From NCBI GenBank assembly GCA_025965635.1, contig JAOPWO010000053.1, positions 1 to 15,810 of the forward strand: a stretch of 15,810 nt of DNA, given 5' to 3'. Numbering within the stretch: position 1 is the first letter of the stretch; every line of letters starts with the position of its first letter. The stretch is from Modestobacter sp. Lineage in GTDB: Bacteria; Actinomycetota; Actinomycetes; Mycobacteriales; Geodermatophilaceae. The position numbers were made by a program, and so were the translations under genes. The notes under the pieces were generated by a model, which was not told the origin of the DNA, did no database searches, and was given only the letters and a program-made list of their open reading frames with translations. Below are positions 7,651-14,423 of the stretch, one piece after another.

Positions 7651-7930
7651 CGCCGCTCGAGGTAGGGCCCGAGCCGCTGGGCGCCCACCGGCAGCCCGCT
7701 GACGGCGCCCGCCCCGAGGGCCACCACCGTCGCCGGCAGCCGGCCCAGGCCGGACAGCCGGCTCCAGTCCGACAGGAGACGCCGACCAGCAGCCGGACGC
7801 CGTCGACCTCGACGGCGGGGCGCAGCACCACGTCGACCGCCCGGACACCCCGGTGCCAGCCCATGGTGGCCGCGCGCTGCGCCTTCCAGGGCTCAGTCGC
7901 CGAGCTGGGGCTCACGGTCCCGACGTGGTA
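7651..7930 (-). pseudogene. Possible reverse-strand gene relic, family not recognised
   Basis: On the minus strand a protein-like segment reads MGWHRGVRAVDVVLRPAVEVDG (around 7800-7865). After a shift of frame near 7780 it continues WSRLSGLGRLPATVVALG and LPVGAQRLGPYLERR, which ends just beyond the sigma factor stop codon. The joined text has the composition of a real high-GC protein, but I cannot assign it to a family and neither frame has a good start. It may be the decayed end of a gene convergent with the sigma factor, or chance. Confidence 0.25.
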
Positions 7931-8441
7931 GCGGAGAGCAGCATGACTCCGCCTTCAGCTGGCGGAAGAGCTCGCTCCGGGTCGCTCGTGGTGCCCCTCG
8001 TGACCAGCGCCCCACATGCCAGCGCCAACGCCGCCATCCATCACATCGACCGCACCAAGTGCATGCTCACCTCGCCGGGCCTCGCAGCGCGACGGCGGTG
8101 CGTAGCGTGGTGACGGTCAGCTCCAGGTCATCCGCTGGTCGACGGAGCAGCCGATGATGTGCGTAGCCGTCGCACACCACGCTCGCGTACCCAGCGAGCA
8201 CCGCGGGCGGCCATGGCCAGGTCGAATGAAGTCGGTCTGGCCCTTGCCGCTCAGTCAGCTGCCAGTCCGAGCGGACGACGGGCATTCTGCATCAGGTCGG
8301 GTGCTGGACCGGGTCTGACGGACCCTGCCCGCTCGGCGCCGTACTGGGCGCGCTCGCTCACCGGGATTGCCCTCGGTGGTGTGGGGGAGCGGCCAGGACA
8401 CGCGCAGAACAGAGGTTCAGCAGAGGTCCCGTCCGGTCGGC
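7931..8441. other. 511 bp without a supportable gene
   Basis: Short open frames exist on both strands but none has family features, a credible ribosome-binding site or consistent codon use. One minus-strand frame (8067-8285) contains TWPWPPAVLAGYASVVCDGY, which I cannot assign. By eye the base composition is slightly less GC-rich than in the genes to the left. I take it as the junction between the chromosomal backbone and the accessory region. Confidence 0.5.
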
Positions 8442-8885
8442 CTACTGCGGCGGTGCACCGAGCACCTCGGATTCGTGACTGGCGTACAGCGCCGCCATCG
8501 CCTCGAAGTCGGGCGGGCCACCAGGACCCGACAGGTCGTAGATCGCCTCAACCAGTTGGATGGCCCCTGGAGAGGTGATCACCAGAATCCTCGCCGGCTC
8601 GTCAGCCGGATTGGCGAATCCATGTGCCACGCCACGTGGGACAAACACGAAGGACCCCGTCGCACAGTCCCGGGTGTCGCCGTTCAGCGAGAACGCGACC
8701 TTTCCAGCGATCACATAGAAGGCTTCGTCATACACCCGGTGCAGGTGCGGCGGCGGACCGTCCCACGCGGGCGGCAGTTCGGACTCGAACGCCGCGAAGT
8801 CGTCACTCTGGCCATACTCGATCTTGACGTTGATTCCCGGACCGAAGGTGCGACCACCACCGTCGGGAAGAACATGAGCTGACAT
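8442..8885 (-). CDS. Cupin domain protein
   Basis: This 147-residue single-domain cupin has both metal motifs intact. Motif 1 is HLHRVYDEAFYVIAG, with H47, H49 and E54 as ligands and the conserved glycine at 61. Motif 2 is GSFVFVPRGVAHGFAN (77-92), with H88 as ligand. It resembles small quercetinase-like or sugar-isomerase-like cupins, whose reactions vary, so the substrate is unknown. The ATG at 8885 is preferred because GGAG lies about 6 bases upstream and the conserved part follows at once. The frame remains open upstream, but those residues look non-coding. It follows the ABM-like gene on the same strand by 187 bp and may share its transcript. Confidence 0.88.
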   Translation of the reverse strand: MSAHVLPDGGGRTFGPGINVKIEYGQSDDFAAFESELPPAWDGPPPHLHRVYDEAFYVIAGKVAFSLNGDTRDCATGSFVFVPRGVAHGFANPADEPARILVITSPGAIQLVEAIYDLSGPGGPPDFEAMAALYASHESEVLGAPPQ

Positions 8886-9072
8886 GCGGGCTCCAACCGG
8901 CAGCTGCAGCTTGCAGAGATGCTTGTCGTACGACTGACCGTCTCCACGGTCGAACCTGCCGCGACACCTGAACTGAGCCCGCCGCACGTCACCGGGAGGA
9001 GGACGGGCCGGCAGGAGGCGTCCCATGGCGCCACCCGTCACTGACCAGGCCGGTCTTGGCAGCTTGACGCTC

Positions 9073-9372
9073 TCAGCGCAGCTCCATCGATGCCACTTCG
9101 AACTGCTCGATGGTCCCGATGCTGGCGCTCGTGGTCTGCGCTGTGTCTCTGCGGAGCTGGGTGGCCTTCTCCTCCGAGGCCCGCATGGCCTCCGCGCTGT
9201 CCCACAACGTGATCGTCATCGTCTTCCCGGTCTCCCGATCCAGCAGGAGGATCGCGCCGCGGTTGCCGTCCATCTCGAACAGCCGCGGAAGGATGGTGGC
9301 ATTCATGGTGTCCACCGCCGCGTCGGTCACCTGCTCCGGTGGGCTCTGGTATCTGCTGACGCGAGCGTGCAC
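9073..9372 (-). CDS. Small ABM-like (dimeric alpha/beta barrel) protein
   Basis: This 99-residue protein reads MHARVSRYQSPPEQVTDAAV, then GAILLLDRETGKTMTITLWD, and ends in a beta-strand-rich QFEVASMELR. The strand-helix-strand pattern and the phrase DRETGKTMTITLWDSAEAMRASE are typical of antibiotic-biosynthesis-monooxygenase-like dimeric ferredoxin folds. Many of these are of unknown function, while some act on quinones or haem. The start is a GTG at 9372, chosen because GGAGGT lies 6 bases upstream. A longer frame exists but lacks such a site and has no conserved sequence. The cupin gene follows 187 bp downstream on the same strand, so joint expression is possible. Confidence 0.75.
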   Translation of the reverse strand: MHARVSRYQSPPEQVTDAAVDTMNATILPRLFEMDGNRGAILLLDRETGKTMTITLWDSAEAMRASEEKATQLRRDTAQTTSASIGTIEQFEVASMELR

Positions 9373-9553
9373 GGAGTACCTCCAACGACGTCGGCATCTG
9401 GGGGTCATACGGTCCTCGCCGGCTGGGTCCTGACGCAAGAGCCGTGGCGCGGCAGCCACCGTGCCGTGCGCGTCCAGTCGACGCTCGGCCTCCTCACCGA
9501 GGGCATCAGGTTCGAGCCCGATCCGCCGTCACCAACGTCCTGGCCGGCTACAC

Positions 9554-9841
9554 CTAGCCGTCCCGCGCCGAGGTGCGTGACCCGTCCATGACCCAGGGTC
9601 TCGGCGTGACCCACCGCGACAGGTCATTGCTATTCGTCCTGCTTCGGACCGTCGTCCGATGGGTGTTGTACTGCGCCCAGGCGTCGAGGGCACGGGCGAT
9701 CTCCGTGTCGCGGTCGTCCGTGGCGTGCTGGTAGAACAGGGCGGCGGCGGGGGAGGAGTGGCCCAGTCGGCGCATCAGATCCTTGGTGGTGGCGCCGGTT
9801 GTGGAGGCGAGGTGGCGCCGGTTGGCGGGATCTGTTCGGCT
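9554..9841 (-). pseudogene. Tyrosine recombinase (integrase) C-terminal remnant
   Basis: The minus strand carries the last catalytic part of a phage/ICE-type integrase: ATTKDLMRRLGHSSPAAALFYQHATDDRD, then EIARALDAW, with the final His (GHSS) and the nucleophile Tyr (LFYQH) present. Just upstream the HxxRHTGAT box is garbled. Compared with the related copy at 10914-12048, two single bases are missing, one near 9813 and one near 9822. The rest of the gene is absent. Homology to the long copy ends near 9841, next to a 32-nt palindrome. The frame ends in TAG at 9554-9556, preceded by RDG as in the long copy. It cannot encode an active recombinase. Confidence 0.75.
9682..9824. repeat. Direct repeat copy 1 (integrase 3' region)
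   Basis: This stretch matches 10973-11117 at roughly 87% by eye, in the same orientation and with two one-base gaps. Both are integrase coding sequence. A further exact 14-base match lies at the gene ends (9553-9566 and 10913-10926). The pairs bracket the VOC/HxlR cassette. Confidence 0.75.
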
Positions 9842-9849
9842 GAGCGGCA

Positions 9850-9881
9850 GTCGTAGAGCGTGTGCGCACACGCGCTACGAC
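9850..9881. repeat. 32-nt near-perfect palindrome
   Basis: GTCGTAG and GCGTGTGC (separated by one base, A9857) are mirrored by GCACACGC and CTACGAC (separated by G9874). The arms are 16 bases with one mismatch and no spacer between them. It begins 9 bp beyond the end of integrase homology. It could be an operator, a recombinase site or a hairpin; there is no U-tract for a terminator. Confidence 0.8.
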
Positions 9882-10091
9882 GGTTCCCGGATCTGCGAAG
9901 GCGTTACTGGATGTGTCCCTATCGAGGTGACTGCCGCGGTGCCGCGCGCGAGCAAGACGACGACTCCGTCGCGGGCGTGCGCGCGGGCTTCGGTCCGAGC
10001 TGGCGCGGCGAATCCGCTCATCGACACGTCGATGCCCGAGACGATCGTTGCGGTCGGTCACGGGTGAGCGCGCGGCCGGGACTTGACGTCT

Positions 10092-10110
10092 CACTTGCAT
10101 TTTGCAAGTG
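10092..10110. promoter_or_regulatory. Perfect 8-3-8 palindrome, probable HxlR operator
   Basis: CACTTGCA, TTT, TGCAAGTG form a perfect inverted repeat ending 8 bases before the ATG of the VOC gene. A TTGACG (10083-10088) just upstream can be a -35 box, so a bound dimer would cover the promoter. HxlR-family dimers bind such TTGCA-N3-TGCAA-like sites, and an HxlR gene is the second gene of the operon, which suggests autoregulation. Confidence 0.7.
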
Positions 10111-10118
10111 TCGACCGC

Positions 10119-10523
10119 ATGAGCCTCTTCATCACCTGCCCGGTCGAGAGCGTCGAGCGCGCGACCGCCTTCTACACCGCCCTCGGCTGGGCCCTCAACG
10201 CCGAGATGTCCGATCACAACGTGTCGTGCTTCGCGATCGCGCCCGAGCAGTACGTCATGCTCGGCAGACGCGAGATGTACGCGAGCGTCGGCGGCGTCGA
10301 GGAGCTGGTCGGTGGACCTCACACGCCCTCGAAGGTCACGGTCTCGTTCGACCTCGGCAGCCGTGAGGCGGTCGACGAGCTCGCCGAGCGCGCCGGCGCC
10401 GCCGGCGGGCGGATCGGTGACACCGATGACTACCCCTTCATGTACCAGCGCCAGTTCGACGACCCCGATGGCTACCACTACTCGCCGTTCTGGATGAGGC
10501 CGGACGCCGATCCGACCGCGTGA
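10119..10523 (+). CDS. VOC (glyoxalase-fold) family protein
   Basis: This 134-residue protein begins MSLFITCPVESVERATAFYTALGW, the usual first module of vicinal-oxygen-chelate proteins. It continues with SCFAIAPEQYVMLGRREMY, VSFDLGSREAVDELAERAGAAGG, and the closing QRQFDDPDGYHYSPFWM, where the DPDGY box is typical. Members include glyoxalases, dioxygenases and antibiotic-binding proteins. The metal ligands are not clearly complete, so it may bind a ligand or repair damage without classical glyoxalase activity. The ATG at 10119 is 8 bases past the operator-like palindrome, with no clear Shine-Dalgarno, so the message may be nearly leaderless. Its TGA overlaps the GTG of the HxlR gene by 4 bp. 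The pair lies between two integrase remnants. Confidence 0.85.
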   Translation: MSLFITCPVESVERATAFYTALGWALNAEMSDHNVSCFAIAPEQYVMLGRREMYASVGGVEELVGGPHTPSKVTVSFDLGSREAVDELAERAGAAGGRIGDTDDYPFMYQRQFDDPDGYHYSPFWMRPDADPTA

Positions 10524-10804
10524 GCGACCTCGCCGCGGCCCTCGACATCGTCGGAGCACGGTGGGCCCTGCTCGTCGTGGAGCGGCTGCTCGATGGGCCG
10601 AAGCGTTACGGCGACCTGCAGCGCGACCTCGGAGTGCCGACGAACATGCTCGCGACCCGCCTGCGCGAGCTGGAAGCGGCCGGCGTGCTGACCCGTCTGC
10701 CACTCCGGCACAACACCCGGGCCTACGCGCTGACCGATCGCGGGCTTGCCTTGCGCGAGGCGATCGTCGCGCTCGGACGCTGGGGCGTCGAGGAGGAGGC
10801 CTAG
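10520..10804 (+). CDS. HxlR-family winged-helix transcriptional regulator
   Basis: This 94-residue regulator reads LDIVGARWALLVVERLLDGPKRYGDL, then TNMLATRLRELEAAGVLTR and YALTDRGLALREAIVALGRWG. That is the HxlR winged-helix domain almost from end to end. It lacks the N-terminal cysteine that redox-sensing members such as HypR use, so a small ligand or the VOC protein's substrate is a likelier signal. The GTG start at 10520 overlaps the VOC stop codon (GTGA), implying translational coupling. It probably represses its own operon through the palindrome at 10092-10110. Length is at the short end of the family, but the helix-turn-helix and wing are complete. Confidence 0.88.
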   Translation: MSDLAAALDIVGARWALLVVERLLDGPKRYGDLQRDLGVPTNMLATRLRELEAAGVLTRLPLRHNTRAYALTDRGLALREAIVALGRWGVEEEA

Positions 10805-10913
10805 GTGTGGCGCGGAGTCGCGATGTGCTCCGACAAGCTTCTCGGTAGCTGCCGCGCCGCCGTCAGCCTCGCCGCCACCCTGATCTGGATCGAACAGACT
10901 TGATCGACACGGC

Positions 10914-12048
10914 CTAGCCGTCCCGCTCCGGATCGTCATCGTCTGATGCCTCATGTGCTGCGGCCAGCATGTCGTCGAGGGCACGGGCGATGTCGGCGTC
11001 GCGGTCGTCCGCGGCGGGCTGGTAGAGCAGGGCTGCGGCGGGGGAGGCGTGGCCCAGCCGGCGCATGAGCTCCTTGGTGGTCGCGCCGGTGGCCGCGGCG
11101 AGGGTGGCGCCGGTGTGGCGGAGCTTGTGCGGGCGGACGGCGGGCAGGCCGATGGCGTCGGCGGCTCGGCGGAAAGTCGAGTTCCGGTTGCTGCGGGCGG
11201 GGTAGCTGCCCGAACTGGTGGAGAACAGGAGGGCGTCGGGAGCGGCGGGGACGTGCCTCCTCAGGGTGCTCCTCCAGTACCGCGGCAACGGCGACGGGAA
11301 GGGTGACGGCCCGGTACCCGGCGTCGGTCTTGGGCTCGTCGACCACCCACCGACCTCGACGCGCCGCACGGATCCCTCGATGCGGAGCCGACCGCCGGGG
11401 GGACGTCGGACCGGCGGAGGGTGGTGGCCTCCGCCGAATCGGAGGCCGCCGAATACGAGGACCAGTAGGAGTGCGCGGTACCGCTGGGTTCTCCGGTCTC
11501 GCCTCAGTTGCCCGGCCAGTTGCAGAGCTTCGGCCGCGGTGAGCGCGCGGGAGGGGCGGGAGGCCTTCGGAGTGCCGGCGCCTCGGAGACGGCACGGGTT
11601 GGACGGGATGGCCTCGTCGGCGACGGCCGCGTTGAGGATGGCCCGCAAGAGCCGGTAGGACTGGGCTACAGCCGTGGGGCCGGTCGTCCGGCCGGCTTTG
11701 GCGTGCCAGGAGCGGACGGCCGCGGGTGTCACCTCGTCGACGGGGAGGTCCGCCCACGGCTTGGCGAGGTGGTGCCGCCAGAGGCCGGCGTAGAGGGACG
11801 CGGGTGCTTGAGCGGAGGTCGTTGCGGGCGAGGTAGTCCTCGGCGTAGTCGCCGACGCTCCGGGAGCGGGCGCTCGGTGCGCGCCAGTTCTTGCGGAGCA
11901 GGTCGGTCTGCTGGGGGGCGAGCCAGGCCCAGGCGTCTGCCTTGGTGCCGAAGACCTTGGCGTGACGTCGTCCGTCACGGCCGCGATATCGGGCGCGGAA
12001 GCGACCGCTGGGGAACTCGTCGACCGTCCCGAACGTCCGCTTCTCCAC
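10914..12048 (-). pseudogene. Tyrosine recombinase (integrase), near full length, multiply frameshifted
   Basis: The GTG at 12048 starts MEKRTFGTVDEFPSGRFRAR, an arm-binding N-terminus typical of actinobacterial phage and ICE integrases. Near residue 85 the sense moves to a second frame, with LYAGLWRHHLAKPWADL, AVRSWHAKAGRTTG and YRALLLVLVFGGLRFG. A brief insertion then shifts it in EATTLRRSDV (Arg I box), and it returns for RLRIEGSVRRVEVGGW. Another shift gives VVDEPKTDAGYRAVTLPVAV (catalytic Lys hairpin). The last part, HKLRHTGAT, LGHASP and LLYQPA, supplies Arg II, the late His and the Tyr. All catalytic residues survive but in at least three frames, so no working protein is expected. It ends with TAG at 10914-10916. 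No excisionase gene is visible beside it. Confidence 0.85.
10973..11117. repeat. Direct repeat copy 2 (integrase 3' region)
   Basis: This is the partner of 9682-9824 and lies inside the longer integrase pseudogene. The two copies are about 1.29 kb apart and enclose the VOC/HxlR operon, so recombination between them would delete it. Confidence 0.75.
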
Positions 12049-12151
12049 GCCGCGACCCTGACCGGAATCTGCAAGCAGAGGGACTGCCGCCCTTGGGTCA
12101 TCCGGTGCGCCGTCATGCTCGCAGCCTGCGTCAGCAGCCTCCGGTTCGCCT

Positions 12152-13042
12152 TCAGTCGACCGTCAATCCGCCTTCGGGGGGCGTCAGCGCATCGGCTCGA
12201 TGGTGGGTGGCGGCCCAACTGGCGAGGAACCTCAGCGAGTCGTCTGCCGATGAGCCCCCTTCGGCGCTGAATGCGATCAGCGACAGTCCGGGATCGGCGG
12301 GCAGTTCCATGACTTCGTAGTCGAGGTGGAGGTCACCGACGACAGGGTGGTGGAAGTGCTTCACCCCCGTCCGGTGCAGGCGCACGTCGTGGGCGGCCCA
12401 GCGAACGCGGAAGGCGTCGCTGCGGGTGGACAGTTCGCCGACGAGGTCGGTCAGTGCCTTGTCGAAAGGGTCACGGCCGGCTTCCAGACGAAGCGTGGCG
12501 ACGGCGTCGTCGGCGGCCCGCTCCCAGTCGAGCCAAAAGTCACGGGCGCGGGGATCGAGGAAAGTGAACCGGGCATGGTTCGCCGGTCGCGCCGAGTCGG
12601 CGAACACGGGGGCGAACAGAGCTACACCCAAGGGATTGGCGGCGAGGACATCCAGACGCCCGTTGTTGACGATGGCCGGCACTTCCGTCATTCCGGCCAG
12701 AATGCGCGCCACGCTCGGCCTGAGCTGAGCGGGAGGCGTGCGCCGGACGCGGGCGGCGGGGCCGGCGGCGCGGGCGAGATCGGCCAGGTGCGCCCGCTCG
12801 GCCTCATCCAGCTGTAGGGCGCGAGCGAGGGCGTCGAGCACGCTCTCGGAGACGCCGCTGAGATTGCCCCGCTCGAGTCGGGCGTAGTACTCGACGCTCA
12901 CGCCGGCGAGGTCGGCCACCTCGCTGCGGCGCAGCCCCGTCACGCGCCGGTTGCGGCCGTAGTGGGCCAGTCCGGCCTGCTCAGGGGTCAGCTTGGCCCG
13001 CCGGGTGCTGAGGAAGGCCTTGACCTCGTCGCGGTTGTCCAC
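12152..13042 (-). CDS. Helix-turn-helix regulator with MmyB-like ligand-binding domain
   Basis: This 296-residue regulator has a helix-turn-helix at about 37-66 (LRRSEVADLAGVSVEYYARLERG). An MmyB-type ligand-binding domain follows at about 107-280, with VPAIVNNGRLDVLAANPLGVALF, the FWLDWERAADDAVATLRLEAGRD region and ending near LRFLASWAA. Proteins of this type usually act as repressors of a neighbouring oxidoreductase and sense a small hydrophobic ligand such as a fatty acid. The start is GTG at 13042. It is divergent from the SDR at 13227 across 184 bp, the usual arrangement for such a pair, so regulation of that SDR is the natural inference. It lies just outside the integrase region and appears intact. 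Confidence 0.9.
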   Translation of the reverse strand: MDNRDEVKAFLSTRRAKLTPEQAGLAHYGRNRRVTGLRRSEVADLAGVSVEYYARLERGNLSGVSESVLDALARALQLDEAERAHLADLARAAGPAARVRRTPPAQLRPSVARILAGMTEVPAIVNNGRLDVLAANPLGVALFAPVFADSARPANHARFTFLDPRARDFWLDWERAADDAVATLRLEAGRDPFDKALTDLVGELSTRSDAFRVRWAAHDVRLHRTGVKHFHHPVVGDLHLDYEVMELPADPGLSLIAFSAEGGSSADDSLRFLASWAATHHRADALTPPEGGLTVD

Positions 13043-13077
13043 AGCCCGAGGCTATGGCGGTCTCGTCGGACGAGGGA

Positions 13078-13102
13078 TGCCCTGTCAGTACACCTCTGGG
13101 CA
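13078..13102. promoter_or_regulatory. Possible operator in the regulator/SDR divergent region
   Basis: TGCCC (13078-13082) and GGGCA (13098-13102) form a 5-bp inverted repeat with a 15-base spacer in the 184-bp region between the MmyB-type regulator and the SDR. It could be a site for the regulator, but the arms are short and such repeats arise by chance in GC-rich DNA. Confidence 0.25.
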
Positions 13103-13226
13103 GTGACTTCTCCGGCCTCCCGGTACCCGCTTGCATGGTCTTCGCCGCCGCTGGCCGGGGCGTGGAACAGCACGCAGCCGGCACCCGACGCGGGGCGCGG
13201 ATCTGCGATGGAGGACGAACGAGAAC

Positions 13227-14096
13227 ATGGCTGACAACAACACGCGTGGACAGACGGTCTGGCTGGTCACCGGTGCCGGTCGAGGCATGGGCGTGGACTT
13301 CGCGCAGGCGGCCCTGGCGGCCGGGCACGCGGTCGTCGCCACCGGCCGCAACCCCGAGCGGGTCAGCGCCGCGATCGGCCAGCACGACGACCTGTTGACC
13401 ATCGCCCTGGACATCACCGACCCGGCGAGTGCCCAGGTCGCCGTGCAGGCAGCCGTCGACCGGTTCGGCCGGATCGACGTGCTGGTGAACAACGCCGGCA
13501 ACTTCTTCGCCGGCTTCTTCGAGGAGGTCAGCCCGGAGAACTTCCGGGCGCAGGTGGAAACCAACCTGTTCGGCCCACTGAACGTCACCCGGGCCGTGCT
13601 GCCGGTCATGCGCGCACAGCGCTCTGGACTTGTGGTGACGATGAGCTCCTCCGCCGGCTTGATCGGGCAGGAATTCACCTCCGCCTACGCCGCGTCGAAG
13701 TTCGCCCTCGAAGGGTGGATGGAGTCCCTCACGCCGGAGGTGGCTCCGTTCGGCATCAGCACGATGGTCGTCGAGCCCGGGTTCTTCCGCACCGACCTGC
13801 TCACCCCCGAGTCGACGAGCTACGCCGAGCCCTCGATCGAGGACTACGCCGAGCGCACCCGGCAGACCGTCACGGCCTGGAAGAGCATGAACGGCCAGCA
13901 GGGCGGGGACCCCGCCAAGCTGGCGAGGGCGCTCGTCGAGCTGGCTGACCAGGATGAGCCGCCGGTGCGCTGGGTTGCCGGCGCCGACGCCGTCGCGGGC
14001 GTCGAGCAAAAGGCCAGAGACTTGCTGGCCCAGGTGGCTGCCCACCGCGAGCTCTCCAGCTCCTTGGCCCGCGACGAGGCCGTGGCGAAGGCCTGA
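13227..14096 (+). CDS. Short-chain dehydrogenase/reductase (classical SDR)
   Basis: This 289-residue NAD(P)-dependent oxidoreductase is complete for the classical SDR family. It has the cofactor loop TGAGRGMG (15-22), NNAG (88-91), the catalytic Ser in MSSSAG (about 141), and Tyr154 and Lys158 in YAASK, followed by EPGFFRTD after the active site. Classical SDRs reduce or oxidise carbonyl or hydroxyl groups on a wide range of substrates, so the substrate is not determined. A GGAGG at 13210-13214 is the likely ribosome-binding site, 12 bases before the ATG, which is somewhat long. An in-frame upstream ATG at 13131 is rejected because the added residues are not SDR-like. The gene is divergent from the MmyB-type regulator and ends 16 bp before a strong hairpin. 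Confidence 0.93.
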   Translation: MADNNTRGQTVWLVTGAGRGMGVDFAQAALAAGHAVVATGRNPERVSAAIGQHDDLLTIALDITDPASAQVAVQAAVDRFGRIDVLVNNAGNFFAGFFEEVSPENFRAQVETNLFGPLNVTRAVLPVMRAQRSGLVVTMSSSAGLIGQEFTSAYAASKFALEGWMESLTPEVAPFGISTMVVEPGFFRTDLLTPESTSYAEPSIEDYAERTRQTVTAWKSMNGQQGGDPAKLARALVELADQDEPPVRWVAGADAVAGVEQKARDLLAQVAAHRELSSSLARDEAVAKA

Positions 14097-14112
14097 CGTC
14101 TCGGCGACCACA

Positions 14113-14147
14113 CAGAGGTGCGGCGTTCTCCCCGCGCCGCACCTCTG
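14113..14147 (+). terminator. Strong terminator-like hairpin after the SDR
   Basis: A perfect 13-bp stem (14113-14125 with 14135-14147) and a 9-base loop lie 16 bp after the SDR stop codon. No T-run follows, as is common in actinobacteria. Confidence 0.8.
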
Positions 14148-14423
14148 CGTGGGCCGACGCGACGCTCGGCCACCGTGGGTGCATCGACTGCCGTTCGCGG
14201 ACACTGCGATACCCGCAGACCGTCTTCAGGGACGCCACAAGGCGTGCCGCACCACCTCACGGGTCGCGATCCCCGCCGCGCGGTCGACCTTCGACCAGCG
14301 AGTGCTCCGATCACTGGAGAACCCGCAAGATCAAGAGGCACACAGACCCGGGAATAGGTGAGTTGCAGGCGCGCGTCAGCGCGGGGCGGGCGAAGCCCGT
14401 CCTCCAGTTCTTGTGCAGTTGGG
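14148..14423. other. Intergenic stretch, probable outer end of the IS110 remnant
   Basis: I see no gene in this stretch. A hairpin at 14384-14402 (8-bp stem with one G-T pair, GAA loop) lies just beyond the transposase stop codon. It may be part of the insertion sequence end or its terminator. The insertion boundary itself is not visible. Confidence 0.4.

Noticed and set aside
9505..9536. A T-arm-like GGTTCGAGCCC followed by CACCA near the end of the short integrase, suggesting a tRNA fragment or attachment site
   Set aside because: The T stem pairs in only two or three positions, the spacing to CCA is off by one, and no other tRNA arms are present.
9630..10703. A 357-codon minus-strand open frame over the VOC and HxlR genes
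   Set aside because: The VOC and HxlR genes on the plus strand have clear family motifs. The minus frame is Arg-rich shadow sequence that runs into integrase relic at its end.
12049..12151. A possible excisionase gene upstream of the long integrase
   Set aside because: No helix-turn-helix pattern or start with ribosome-binding site is visible in these 103 bp.
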